64,000 bases of DNA from Ixodes scapularis. Its lineage: Eukaryota > Arthropoda > Arachnida > Ixodida > Ixodidae. Within the stretch, counting starts at the first letter, position 1; the number at the start of each line of letters is the position of its first letter. The notes under the pieces were generated by a model. That model was given only the letters and a program-made list of their open reading frames with translations, was not told the origin of the DNA and ran no database searches. The stretch lies in assembly GCF_016920785.2 (NCBI RefSeq), contig NW_024609836.1:5884406-5948405 (forward strand), in the 5' to 3' direction. Of this stretch, positions 1 through 9,910 are shown one piece after another. The translations under genes and the position numbers were made by a program.

Positions 1-61
1 AGTCTGTCGGTTTTGGTTTTAAGGAGCCTTTTGGTTTTTGTATTGAGGAGCATCTCTGTTA

Positions 62-206
62 CGCCCGACGCGCCACCACCGCGCCGTGACGTAACAGAGA
101 TGAGTTCATGTATAGGCGAATATGTCGCCGAAATTATGTTCTGGCTATACACGAACCAACGAACCCATCTCTGTTACGTCACGGCGCGATGGTCGCGCGT
201 CGGGCG
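62..206. mobile_element. 145-bp foldback (MITE-like) element
   Basis: Positions 62-109 and 159-206 are inverted copies of about 48 bp with roughly three mismatches; both contain 'gtgacgtaacagagatg' or its complement. The 49-bp spacer is itself partly palindromic, so the whole unit can fold into one hairpin. There is no coding capacity and no clear target duplication. The structure is seen directly; calling it a non-autonomous DNA transposon is inference. Confidence 0.75.
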
Positions 207-301
207 CACTTCCGGTCTGGGGCTGAAGGCGGAAGTCCCTATGTGAGACATGTATTCTAGGGTTGTATTAAAAAAAAACCTGACAAAAACTTGCCTTCTC
301 G

Positions 302-670
302 TCAAAACGCCGCAACTGGGGCTGCACCAAAAGAGTCGAGAAAGGTTTGAAGATCAGTTTTCATGTGCTCGGTTCGTCCGAGAACGTGGATATGTGCTGT
401 GAAAATGGAAAACCAGTCGCCGTCGGACCACGATTGCTTGGGCGGGAAGCAGTTTGGGTTAAATTCACGGATACTTGTTGTCATCAGATTTATTTGTTTT
501 GTTCCGTCATGAAAGCGGGAATACCGCCAAGTTGTTGGGACCGCCTGCATGCGGACGTTCAGTGCGTCTTCAAGATCGAACGGCCGCCTGATCGCTCGAA
601 CTGTCGTCTGCTCTTTCAAACGCTTCTGCTCGTCGTCTGCTCTTTTAGACGACACCGGCCCGTGGACCAA
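302..670 (-). other. Unrecognised open frame, 122 codons
   Basis: The frame is open for 122 codons with no ATG at its upstream end (the first codon is TTG) and remains open a little further upstream, so it would have to be an internal exon or a relic. Its start, KRADDEQKRLKEQTT, comes from a short internally repeated stretch ('gtcgtctgctcttt' twice). The C-terminal part has a protein-like mix (WRYSRFHDG, WSDGDWFSIFTAHIHVLG). I do not recognise the family. It may be a transposon-derived exon or chance. Confidence 0.25.
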
Positions 671-2168
671 ATGTTGGCCCGGTACTTGCGATAAGAAGTG
701 ACTGCAGGCCTCAAAATACTTAAGTTTGAAAATTGGTAAGCAGGCTCGATGTAAACAGTGGATACAAGGAGATGGTGATCGTTGTTACCAGTGACCATCA
801 ACGACTTGTTATGCCTCATTCACTTGGTCCGATTCTGCTTGCGATTTTCAGTATCGATGTTGAACATCTCAGCTACGGTTCACGCTGTTGTAACCCGAGC
901 GACGTCATGACTGAAAATTGCGACCGAAATTTCATCATGCGAATCAGGCTTTAGCGTACCCTCTGCGGCGTCCACACGGAATGAATCGCCGCATGTCACA
1001 TTATTCACGCGAAGTTTTGTGGTATAGCGAGCCTCAGTAATTTCGCTGAGGCTGCTCAAGTAGTCAGGCATTGCCCAGGAAGACGTAGAATCAACAATTC
1101 CAACGCAGAAACCTGCGTTGGAGTCACACCACCGCCGACAACAACGCAATTCAATGGTTTGTTTATCGGCGACGCGGCGAGCTTCTTGCCCACACCCCAT
1201 CGCGCATGCGCGGCGCCGGTGGCGTCGGCTAGGAGCGCTCCAGTTTGTTTGTAAACATGAGTTGGTGTATAAAATATAGTGGAAAAATGATGTGAAATGG
1301 GGTACCACCGAGCACCACGTTTCACATGCTCACGTCACGTCATGTGAGTATAACGTTAGGAAATTCATTTTTAAGTCTAGATACTTTAGACCTTGTCATT
1401 CGCAGTTTTCTCCGTTGGTAGCAGCCGCCTGCATTACTGGTGTTCTCGCGGAAAGTGGCGCACTAGCTCCCAATCAATTGCACAGCGCGTGCCATCCTGA
1501 CTGAAAGCAATGTCAAGGGGTGAAACTAGAAGACCCTGTCCTCTAATAAAACGCTTCGTAGAGATTCCCGCTTCAAGAACTTGCGTCCCATCAAGTTTCC
1601 GAGTCTATTATATTCGCGAACACCGCCCCGTCGGACTTTAGCAAATGATTGACTCTTTGTCCAACAGATGTTTAGTCGAACTGTGGTAAAGTTTGAAGGT
1701 AGGCCAGTCGGTGCTGACACGTGTGACGTCACTGCTCCTCGCGCATACGCAGCACGGCTCGCCAGAAGCCACGCGAAACTGCTCAACCTCGGCCAGTGTA
1801 GACTACGCTACGAAATAAACTCCTAAAAACACGCTCCGATTCTATTCAAACATGAACTCCGAAAACACAGTACGCTACCTATAATATGAGTCTATGCGCA
1901 GCCAAACCCCGGCGTAAAACAACGAGCGCGAGGAGCGCGTGAGTCGCGCGCCTCGCCTCGGTTCAAAGCTGAGAAAAGTGGAGTCGAGCGCCATCATTAG
2001 TTATTTCGACTGCATTTCGCTCAAAGTAGGTTGAGCGACACGAACACGCCCGGAAGTAAACATATTGCTTTGAGGTGAATGATCCAATGAGTGGTTTAAT
2101 TAATGATGAGGTGTACTCTGACCAACGGGTTCGAATAAAACTCAGATTTCATTGCTTCGGCAAGCTGC
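671..2168. other. No gene recognised
   Basis: Both strands were read. Short open frames (for example 880-1308 minus and 1526-1786 minus) show no motif I recognise. Around 1100-1130 there is a small hairpin (ccaacgcag / ctgcgttgg). The base composition is mixed, with a CG-rich piece at 1190-1240 and 1900-1960. It is probably intergenic or intronic. Confidence 0.5.
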
Positions 2169-2203
2169 AAACCTCTTAAAGAGGCGACCTCTTTAAGAGG
2201 TTT
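2169..2203. repeat. Perfect 16-bp hairpin, 3-nt loop
   Basis: The arm aaacctcttaaagagg and its exact complement are separated by 'cga'. This is one of several short, perfect, tight-looped palindromes in the window (also 7485, 9863, 10696 and 15352). It is not followed by a defined T-run and lies in eukaryotic DNA, so I do not call it a terminator. Confidence 0.8.
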
Positions 2204-3257
2204 TTCAGGCGAGGCACTTACTTTTTTTATTTATTTGTTTAGCTGACATACCCTCAGGGCCATCAGCATTACAGAGGTGAGCGGGAGTTAGAAGAGAACA
2301 GAACAAAGCTGTACACTTTGGAGCTCAGTCTGAGCTGTATAGATTATTTACGGCAATTTTTAAACATATAGTAAGTGGCAATTGTGGCAACAGATGTGGG
2401 AAGGTAGTTCCAGTCCACTGAAATTTTTGGGAATGGATGACTCTTGTTTTGGAATGTCTACTTTATATATATATATATATATGATGAAATCCGTGACAAA
2501 ATATTAGACGGGTGATTCAGCGGTCGGCTGTGAAGTACTGCGTTATTATGGTATCTCTTATGAAAGTGACATCAACGCGCTATTTTACGACGTAAAGTGA
2601 GGTAGGCAACGATAGGCTGGTTGCCATGGATCATAATTATTAAGATAAAATACACAGAACAATTTTGTACTGATCGAACGACGGTTTAGCGAGAAAAACC
2701 TGGCCCACGACGTTTCATCGCATGCCACTTTAGCGAATGGCGGCGGTCATTTGACCGAATAGATAAAATGAAGGCCGCCGCTGTCCTGTTTTCGAGCTTG
2801 CCAAACCTTTGGCGATGGACGCTCGAACTTGATTTCATATTATTTTCCCCAAACTATAGCGAAGCACCCCTTGCTATCGTTCTGAACAGACCGCCTGGCG
2901 CGGTCTGTTTGGATGCCCAGTTTGCCGCCCCTACAAATGCCTAAACGTCGACTCGCGTATGTGATCTCTATTCGCTAAACTATAATGCGCTAAAGCGTCT
3001 TCGTTCATATAATATGGACTCTTATTAATGTTTGTAAGATGTTTCACAAAAATCGTGCAGGCAGGTTCGTGTCTGTCTCTCCTTTTTGCCCCCTCGGCGA
3101 GCGGTCGTTGGCAAAAATATAAGCGCCTTCTTTTTTTTTTTTTTGTAGAAAAAACCGTGCACAACAAAAAGTAAAAAAAAAAAAAAAAAAAAGGACAGGC
3201 CAGAAGGTTTTGAGGTGGGGTCCCCTCCACAGTCACAACGCCGACAACCAGGCGAAG
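2204..3257. other. AT-rich non-genic stretch with (TA)n
   Basis: No coding feature is supported. It holds a TA microsatellite at 2464-2482, a T17 run near 3128-3144 and an A-run near 3173-3192 that could be the tail of a retroposed fragment. The rest is unassigned. Confidence 0.5.
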
Positions 3258-3794
3258 TCTAGGGAGCCTTCATGTGCGCTTTGCTAGAGTGATGCCACTA
3301 GGGTGCCTTCATGTGCGCTTCGCATAGGGTGATGCCAACCGCCTGTTTCCCTTTCCCACACCCTCGTCTACCGCCATTTTGTTCCTCTCATTGTGTTCCC
3401 GTGCGCCGGAAAGTGGCCTTTGTGTCCATCGGTAATCACATATCCGAGAGGGAAAATGCTAATCCTCCCTCCGTGGGTTCCACAACCAGGACCAACTTGA
3501 ATAGGGTGTCCACAACGCTGCTCCGAACTACTGAGATAAGGTGCTTGTTTCCGGGAGGGTTATAAGCTCCACGGATTATCGCCGAGGAACAAAATGGCTG
3601 CTGGTTTGTCGGCGAGTGGTATTACAAAGGATGGCATCACCCTAGCAAAGCGCACATGAAGGCTCCCTAGATGCCACCCTTTGTAATACCGCTCGCCCAC
3701 AAACCAGCAGCCATTTTGGTTCTGGGCATCCGTGGGGCTAATAACTCTCCCGGAAACAAGCACCTTATCTCACAAGTTCGGAGCAGGGAAGTCA
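3258..3794. repeat. Compound foldback: nested inverted repeats
   Basis: Positions 3511-3637 and 3671-3794 are imperfect inverted copies centred near 3652-3654; they share the core 'gataaggtgcttgtttccgg' and its complement. The loop between the arms (about 3632-3670) is in turn the inverted copy of 3258-3296 ('ggagccttcatgtgcgctt'), which is followed by a second direct copy near 3301-3335. The whole is a foldback element with an internal rearrangement. It has no open frame of note and no visible target duplication. Confidence 0.75.
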
Positions 3795-3950
3795 AGAAGC
3801 CGCTCGCTCTCCACAGCATGCGCGCTCGATGAAGAAAGCGCGAAACAAAACGAAAATAAAAGAAACGGGACAACAAAACTAAAACCAGAGGGAACAAGCT
3901 AAACAAAGAAAATGACAAGTGCAGGGTGCGTCGCCAGGCCCAGCCCAATA

Positions 3951-3953
3951 CCC

Positions 3954-3984
<31 letters not shown>

Positions 3985-3992
3985 ACACACAC
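3951..3992. repeat. C20 tract followed by (CA)n
   Basis: Twenty C residues (3951-3970) run directly into a CA microsatellite. This is one of twelve C/G homopolymers of 14 or more in the window. Confidence 0.9.
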
Positions 3993-4090
3993 TGACACAC
4001 ACATCTGGAGCCGTCAGCGCCGCTGCGAAAGAACTTCGAGGATGGCTGAGAGCCGGAGGCAGTGGCGGTGGCCGCGACTGCAGGGGCCGA

Positions 4091-4170
4091 CGCCGCTTTC
4101 CGTGACCTCGGTGACTCGGTGAATGGCTGTGACTCGGTGAATGACTGTGACTCGGTGAAGGGCCGTGAAG
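4091..4170. repeat. Short tandem repeat, ~18-bp unit
   Basis: About three to four units of 'gtgactcggtgaatg' type occur in a row, with small changes. It lies upstream of, and is compositionally like, the larger 41-bp array (the shared words are 'gtga' and 'ggctgtgact'), so both may derive from one expansion. Confidence 0.7.
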
Positions 4171-4199
4171 TCGAACCGGTCAAACGACTTCATGAACGG

Positions 4200-4715
4200 G
4201 ATCAGTTCACGGACGTGAGGGGAACGACTTGCTGAACTCGATGAGCTCGTGATGGGACGGTGAGCGACTTTGTGAATTCAGAGCTGGCGGTGATGGGATG
4301 GGGAATGCTTCATGAACTCTATAGGATTCGTGATGTGACGGTGAAGTACTTCGTGAACTTGACGGATTCGTGAAGTGACGGTGAATGACTTTGTGAGATC
4401 AGAGATTGAGGTGACGTGATGGGGATGAGTTTGTTGTCCGGTTGAACTCCGTGATGTGAATGGCCGTGACTTTTGGACGTCGGTGTACTTTGTGATGTGA
4501 AGGGCCGTGAATATTAGACATCGGTGTACTCTGTGATGTGAAGGGCTGTGACGTTTGGACGTCGGTGTACTTTGTGATGTGAAAGGCGGTGACTTTTAGA
4601 CGTCGGTGTACTCTGTGATGTGAAAGGCTGTGACTTTTGGACGTCGATGTACTTTGTGATGTGAAGGGCTGTGACTTTTGGATGTTGCTGTAATTAGTGA
4701 TGTGATGGTGAGTGA
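4200..4715. repeat. 41-bp minisatellite
   Basis: From 4451 the word 'gtgatgtga' recurs at 4451, 4492, 4533, 4574, 4615, 4656 and 4697, an exact 41-bp period. Each unit carries 'ttttggacgtcggtgtactt' or a one- to three-base variant. Upstream (4200-4450) older, more diverged units of similar length are visible. The array abuts the Penelope C-terminus that follows, so it may be a tandem repeat internal to that element or its target. Confidence 0.9.
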
Positions 4716-4982
4716 GTGGGTTCGGAAATGCCGACCTATGCTCACCACCCGATCGCCAAACACGCATCGGAATGTACTTCCTGCTCGGCCGTCCTTCCCT
4801 CTACTACAAGAATTGGGGGTCACCCCTCGAGGTATGGTCGGGAGATTCTGGAGGCCTTCGCCATGTGTCGATCCAAGGACAACATCGGCTCCCCCTCCAT
4901 TGCCCTTTCGGGGAAAGAGATAAGATTTCTCAGTTCGGAGCTATCTCCCCCGACGTTCCCGACAGCGACGACGCACCCTTGA
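4690..4982 (+). pseudogene. Penelope-like element, C-terminal fragment
   Basis: The translated frame reads PIAKHASECTSC, then RIGGHPSRYGREILEAF, then SIALSGKEIRFL. This matches the conserved tail of Penelope-like (PLE) polyproteins downstream of the GIY-YIG endonuclease, where a histidine/cysteine cluster is followed by an 'REI.EA' helix and 'S.S.ALS.KE..FL'. The catalytic GIY-YIG part and the reverse transcriptase are absent, so the fragment is dead. It lies in the presumed intron upstream of the host exon at 5284 and is in the same strand sense. Confidence 0.75.
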
Positions 4983-5283
4983 CGGCATAGTGCTCCTCCT
5001 TTCCACCCCCTTTTCTTCCCCCCCCCCTTTTTTCCTGTACATAAGCAAACTCTTGGTGTTATTAAATGTTGTTGCCAGTTGGAAGTTTGTGTTTGTCCGT
5101 CCTTTCTCGTTTTCTTCCTCAAGTTTACGAAAACTAAGTGCTTTCTTGGAGCAAATGTTTACTTCATTTATATGTGTAGTAATAAAGTACCCTGCGCAAA
5201 AAATGTGACAAATTCTAATCCCACATAAACTAGAAGATACAAGTAACTACTTTTTATATATGTATTTTTTTATTCCTTTCCAG
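4983..5283 (+). other. PLE 3' flank and intron end
   Basis: A C/T-rich stretch follows the Penelope fragment, then AT-rich sequence ends in a polypyrimidine tract and CAG at 5281-5283. That is a good 3' splice site for the exon that begins at 5284. Confidence 0.6.
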
Positions 5284-5443
5284 ATCTGCGAAAATTGCAC
5301 TCCTCCAACAGTGGGCCTTGCTGGGAAAGAGGCCCTCGTCTCTTATATAACTGGCATTCTAAAAAACGCCAACTTTACTTTGTCCATGTGCGAAGTCCCA
5401 AGTGGCCCATACGAGCTCCATGGAGACCTGGAGCACTTAATCC
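5284..5443 (+). CDS. Host gene, penultimate coding exon (unidentified)
   Basis: A T/C-rich tract and CAG precede an open frame starting ICENCTPPTVGLAGKEALV and ending LHGDLEHLI plus one extra base. A GT (GTTAGC, a weak donor) follows at 5444. The phase left over (one base, C) fits the next exon at 7050 exactly, giving a Gln codon and a smooth junction EHLI-Q-DLLATN. Only 53 codons are seen and the earlier exons lie upstream or outside the window. The protein has a Cys pair near its start and mixed hydrophobic helices. I do not recognise the family. The exon call rests on splice signals, phase match and protein-like composition; if the donor is wrong, the frame stops within four bases (TAG at 5447). 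Confidence 0.6.
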
Positions 5444-5925
5444 GTTAGCGATCTTTTGATAACTAGGTTTGACTAGTCTCACTAAAATATAGCGGAAGGG
5501 CGGCGCGAGAAAGAACGAGAATACAGGAAAGAACACTAACTGACAACTCTTTGGCTAGCTTGCTTGTAAGTCAGATTATAACCACAAACATGAGACACAA
5601 AAAAGGACATACAGTCTATGTTTTTCGACAGATTCCTTCTGGAATCTCTCTTTGTGTTTTTTTTTTATCTGGCACCTTTGAATTGATTTCTTTTTACTTC
5701 GTTAGTCACTAACATTCTTGAACTTATGTATATGTGAATATACGGCGACTCTCTGTGGGTTGATGCGGGTTCAAAAGTTACTTCAATACATAAACCTGAC
5801 TTCCATTTAGAAATTAGGCTTCAAGTACCGTAAGAAATACTCTTTGGAACCGAAACAAATTTCACGTAACTTTTTTTCTTAGTCACACATAGATTTGAAA
5901 AAAAAAAGAACCGAATTAATTTTAC

Positions 5926-6747
5926 ATCAAGGATGAAGAAAGAATAAACAATTAAAACAGGGACAACACAACCACATCTTTCAACTAGCAACAGACGAGT
6001 AAACGTTCAACAGCGAGCAGCCGACTATACCCAGTAGGAGTAGGGGAGAGAAGGGGAGAGAAGGAAAGATAAAACACGCGAAGTGCAAGTCAGGGTGGTA
6101 GGGTTATCTCGGATTTTAAAAATTCAACCTAATGATTCTATGATTTCCCTGCCGAATCTGCTGTCATGCCCCCCAAGGATTTTTGTGTCATCAAAGAGGG
6201 GATGGCAACGCAAACACGAACGGGCATGTATGACTATGGGATGATAAGAATCTGGAGAGGCCTTAGAAACTTCGTTGTGATGTTCGCGGAGTCTGTGATT
6301 GGTGCATCTGCCGGTCTGTCCTATGTATTGATGGCCACAGCTCAAGGGGATGGAGTAAACTTTCTTCTCTTTGCATGGAATGAATTTCTTTTCGTGTTTG
6401 ACAGTGCAGCCAATCGGAATCCGGTTGTTGTTCACTTGTTGACAGAGTTGTTTAAGACGCATGCGGCACGAGAAGACAACATTCGTGTCGAACTTTGAGG
6501 CAATGGATTTTATCCGGTGGGCTGAATTGTGTACGTAAGGAATGACGGCGAATCGGGCTTTCTTTTTTGTGGCTGGTGACTGGCGATCTGGCCCGCGAAT
6601 CATCCTTTCCATTACAGATCGGAGAAGGTCGACGGGAAACCCTGCCCTGACAACCCTCATGTGCTGCAATTTGAAGCTATCTTCTGAAAGATGACAGCAA
6701 GATTGTGTTGTCCCTGTTTTAATTGTTTATTCTTTTATCATCCTTGA
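5926..6747 (-). mobile_element. Penelope-like element flanked by inverted pLTR ends
   Basis: Positions 5926-5971 and 6703-6747 are inverted copies (about 45 bp, around 95% alike, sharing 'aataaacaattaaaacaggg' or its complement). They bracket a Penelope C-terminal frame on the minus strand. Terminal repeats in inverted orientation are a known feature of Penelope-like elements (pseudo-LTRs). The body is only about 0.73 kb, so the reverse transcriptase has been lost by 5' truncation or internal deletion. The structure is seen; the family assignment comes from the GIY-YIG motif inside. Confidence 0.8.
6124..6669 (-). pseudogene. Penelope GIY-YIG endonuclease fragment
   Basis: The frame is open for 181 codons. 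Residues about 110-135 read VYSIPLSCGHQYIGQTGRC followed by NHRLREH, the GIY-YIG endonuclease signature of Penelope polyproteins. The Cys/His cluster (HARSCLRCHPLF) and 'GREIIES' tail follow. Upstream residues (KKKARFAVIPYVHN) match the linker between the reverse transcriptase and the endonuclease. The catalytic RT motifs are missing, so it cannot move itself. The uninterrupted frame suggests a fairly recent insertion compared with the other fragment at 4690. Confidence 0.85.
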
Positions 6748-7049
6748 CTAAAACCAACACGCTCTTCTGCCAAGCAAGTAAATTTACATGTGCTTGATAT
6801 GCGGTGCGACAGCTTACCTGGGGTATTTACCGTATATAACCTAGTAGTCGCGCAATAGCACACAATTCTAATTCTAATTTATATCTTAAAGGGGCAGGGC
6901 GGAGGTTGATCCCAGGATTTTTTAGTTCTGTAACACAAGCGCGAGCTTTCACTCCACTTTCCCCGGGCTCCGGTGCCCTCAGAGAGTTCTGTATCGTACC
7001 CTTTAATTAACGTTTTTTCTTACCTGTTTTAATTCTCCTCTTTCTGCAG

Positions 7050-7222
7050 AGGACCTGCTGGCCACAAACCCCATAAGGGCGTTTCTGACAAAGGAAGAAG
7101 AGTTGCTCCTTCTCCAAGACGCCACCGAAGAAGCAAAGCGACTGTGGGCAGGGAAAGACACCGACGCTTCACTCTTGGCGGTCAGCGCCTATGTGGTCCG
7201 CGCCTCTAAACCTAAACTCTGA
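7050..7222 (+). CDS. Host gene, terminal coding exon (unidentified)
   Basis: The acceptor is a long C/T tract and CAG at 7047-7049. With the one-base carry-over from the exon at 5284 the frame reads Q-DLLATNPIRAFLTKEEELL, then EEAKRLWAGKDTDASLLAV and SAYVVRASKPKL, and stops at TGA 7220-7222. The codon choice is GC-ending (CTG, GCC, CTC), unlike the AT-rich surroundings, which supports a selected coding exon. The segment is rich in charged helix-formers. A polyadenylation signal follows 52 bases after the stop. Function unknown; I do not assign a family. Confidence 0.7.
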
Positions 7223-7274
7223 ACGCTGTCATAATTCAAATTCCGATGCGGCCATTCCTGGTGGTTCAAGATGA

Positions 7275-7280
7275 ATTAAA
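7275..7280 (+). terminator. Polyadenylation signal (ATTAAA)
   Basis: ATTAAA, the most common variant of AATAAA, lies 52 bases past the stop codon of the exon at 7050, with a T/G-rich stretch within about 40 bases downstream. The position fits a short 3' UTR. Confidence 0.55.
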
Positions 7281-7652
7281 GTTTTGGGCATATACTTGGA
7301 AGTTTCAATTGTTCTTGACTTTTTCGCAGATCTACGTTCAGATGCATGGTGTTTTGACATAAAAGCAATACCGTTCAGATAAAGTTCTCGAAGTCGTTCG
7401 TTTGCACTAATTCAAATCTTTATTAGAATACAGAAAATATGGTGAAATGTAAATTCATGGCGTTTGGTCATTTACGTTTTCAACGAATTGAGCTCTCTAG
7501 GACTAGGTCCTAGAGAGCTCAATTCAGTGATTTGATTATACAATTAAGTCTATGGCGTCCCGTAATTTCACTAGGACACCCATCTCTCTGGCTTAGTGGC
7601 CGCAGGGTGGCTATCTAGCCGCCGAGCTTTGCGGTAGGCCGGTGTTTGACAC
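7281..7652. other. Downstream flank, no gene
   Basis: AT-rich sequence with one perfect palindrome (separate entry). No coding signal was seen. Confidence 0.5.
7485..7525. repeat. Perfect 19-bp hairpin, 3-nt loop
   Basis: The arm gaattgagctctctaggac is followed by 'tag' and then its exact complement. It lies about 200 bases past the poly(A) signal of the host gene. Like the palindrome at 2169 it is perfect and tight-looped. Confidence 0.85.
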
Positions 7653-7980
7653 CCCAAGCAGCACATAAACGTAAAGAAAACGTCGAAAGAACGTCGAAGA
7701 CGTCTGTAACGTGACGTCGTAAAACGTCGAAGGTCCGTACGTTACCTTCCTTCGACGTCGATGAAACCTTTAAATGTCCGCGAGAAAGGTGCACAGAAGG
7801 TCGAGGGGACGTTCCAAATGACGTTTGTTGCACGTCACATGCACGTCTCAGTGGGCCGTTCCGTCCTCCCTCGACGTTTATGATACGTGTGTTTACGACA
7901 TCCGGACTACCAACGACGTTCACAGAACGTTGAGAAACCTTTCCAAATTACGTTCCCTAGCCGTCGTAAGAAAACGTTGT
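7653..7980 (-). repeat. ACGT-rich repeat with 'GTGCTGCTTGGG' end
   Basis: The block is dense in 'aacgt', 'gacgtcg' and 'acgttt' words. Read on the minus strand it ends in GTGCTGCTTGGG (7653-7664), exactly as the larger array at 17.5-18.06 kb ends on the plus strand. The two are therefore copies of one dispersed family in opposite orientation. No protein is encoded. Its far end runs into a C15 tract (7981-7995). Confidence 0.75.
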
Positions 7981-8255
7981 CCCCCCCCCCCCCCCGGCCA
8001 AAAAAAAAGAAGTATTTTTTTTTTGTATTATTGCGAAGGCAAGTTGCTATCATGCAAGTACGAAGGAAGTAACTAAAACACAGGTTTGGTACGAACTGTT
8101 TATTTGAGCATGTTCAGACACGAGATACAATACGGAGCGCCTCCAAAAGACGTCCCTGGATGTGCCAGCCTCAAAGATATAAAATAAGAAAGAAATTGAC
8201 GTAAATAAATGAACAAGAGACGGTGTCACGCAGCGCGGAATGTTCCACTGCTTAC

Positions 8256-8627
8256 CTCGTTCTGCTTCTGATTAATGCGCTGCCGCGCGTGCTTTAGCCG
8301 CCTTATGGCGCGTAGCTGGTACTCTCGCTGCGTGCACGAGAATGGTTTAAGATGGGGGATCCCGTCCGCTGGGCGTTCTTGATTGGGATCGTCGGAGGCG
8401 TCTGAAAAGTCTTGAACGGAGACTGGACTTGACGCGCCGTTATGTGCACTGCCACTTGGTTTCTGGGAGGCGTCATTCATATCCTCACAGGCACCTTGAT
8501 CCGAGCAGTAGTACGATTCAACGTGTGAAGCGTTATGGCCTTGAAAAAGGTCCTCGAGCCGTGACTGAATACGACGGCGTTTTTGGCGATCACCGACTTC
8601 TTCATAGGGGCGACTTGAACGACTCAT
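8256..8627 (-). CDS. Candidate 5' coding exon, 124 codons, with donor site
   Basis: ATG at 8627 opens a frame MSRSSRPYEEVGDRQKRRR... that stays open to a strong 5' splice site, GAG|GTAAGC (GT at 8255-8254). The exon length is exactly 124 codons (phase 0). Read through the donor, the frame stops nine codons later. The protein is hydrophilic: a basic patch (QKRRRIQSR) near residues 15-23, an acidic/serine middle and a basic end (RRLKHARQRINQKQNE). I do not recognise it; short basic N-termini of this style occur in proteins of DNA transposons and in nuclear proteins. No partner exon was found to the left, where satellite sequence begins. It could be a transposon first exon. Confidence 0.45.
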
Positions 8628-9589
8628 CCAATCGCAGCACTTATATTGTATGCAGACTCGAAAAAAAAAGAAAAATTACAACGACATAGCAGCCTGCCTC
8701 GTAGACCCGTAGACGTGACGGCCGATGCTAATGACTGGCTTTTGGAAAAAGCTGGACCGGGTCCCAGAGCTGTTTACAGAACATTCAGTGAAATATTTTG
8801 GGAACGACTGAGAAAATACATGCACCCGGAACTTAGGCTTGTCAATTGTTCGTCGTCACTATCTTCTCCCACTTTTCTCTCTCGCCCTCTTCTTGCCGAG
8901 TTTCCCGACGCATCGCATGGGGCTTTATGGAGTTGCCACTGGCATCTCCTCTGCCCACCTTTCCCCCTCTCTCTCGCGCCATGCCGGCTGGTTTTCTTTT
9001 TTTTTTTTCTTTTTCTTTTTTGTACGTAAGTACCAAAAATCTGGGCTTGAACGCTTTTTGGACCGTCATCTGGGCCATTCAGGGGTTGGCATCATGAATG
9101 TCAATTTCCACAAACCGTTGACAGTATCTACCGGATTTCGTCATTGCCGGGCATTTTATTATTATATATTTTTTTTTGGAGTCAACTCTAAAAATGCTTA
9201 AGAGGGGGCGCACCTCAGAGCCCCATAGAGAATACATGAGGTTTTTCACCAAATTAAAAAAATTCTCAGATAATAACGGCTGCGCGGATCTTCTTGAAAA
9301 TTTCGGCTTTAAAGACATTGAGTCATTATCGAGTCACTAAGCGCAACAAATGTTTCATCATAAATTTAATTATATTCTTTAAAAAATCATGAAAATGGTC
9401 AAAATCGGCTAATTCGGCACTCTTGCGTTCGGAGCGAATTTACAAAATTATCTAAATTCAAACATAAGAAGTATTGCGTTTAATGTCTTCTAAATTTATT
9501 ACGGAATCGAATAATATTCAAATTATTCATGTAAGTCGATTTTTTCCGTAACTACAGCAAATATAAAGAACTAAGGTGTCGGTGCTTGT
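8628..9589. other. No gene recognised
   Basis: Contains T-rich runs around 8998-9020 and 9170-9178. Overlapping short frames in several phases lack motifs. No repeat with a partner in the window was found. Confidence 0.45.
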
Positions 9590-9910
9590 TTTCGTCGTTT
9601 TTAAGGTACCTCTCTCTCCCGTGCGGTGGCGCTCGCTGTCCACGAAATGCGAAATCGTCCGTTCGGAGATCGGCCGGATCGGCACTGTGCGAGGTGTTCT
9701 TCCGCGGCCGTATTCCGCGCCCGTATCCTGTTTCATTCTGCACGCCGAGGCGTCAGTGTGCGTGTCTTGCTTTCGTGGTTCTCGCTGGGTAGGTCTCCGT
9801 CTTTTCGCAAGTGGCAAATTCACCTTGGAGCTATGGGTCGAAGACAACCGTCCTGTGGCAAGCGGACCGCGAGGTGTTCCACTACCTCGCGGTCCGTCAA
9901 CGCGTTGTGC
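9590..9910. other. CpG-rich block with 13-bp hairpin
   Basis: The stretch 9600-9900 is clearly richer in CG dinucleotides than its AT-rich flanks, and open frames run through it on both strands (plus 9576-10031, minus 9527-9847), as expected for GC-rich DNA. A perfect 13-bp palindrome cggaccgcgaggt, with an 8-nt loop, lies at 9863-9896. It may be a promoter-type island or a repeat; no transcription start could be fixed. Confidence 0.35.

Larger units (their letters stand above)
5444..7049 (+). other. Intron with Penelope insertion
   Basis: This is the inferred intron between the two coding exons. It is AT-rich and holds the inverted-repeat-flanked Penelope remnant (5926-6747). The end near 7021-7049 has a classic polypyrimidine tract and CAG. 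Nothing else in it looks coding on either strand. Confidence 0.55.

Noticed and set aside
2169..2203. Hairpin as a Rho-independent terminator
   Set aside because: Nothing else in the window is bacterial. The palindrome is one of several similar ones in non-coding DNA.
3899..4183. Open frames encoding Gly/Val/Cys runs near 3900-4180
   Set aside because: They are translations of the C tract and CA microsatellite.
4200..4715. 41-bp repeats as a CRISPR or a coding repeat
   Set aside because: The units are contiguous with no unique spacers. The long minus frame through them (4399-4767) is open only because the repeat lacks stops, and it has no partner or domain.
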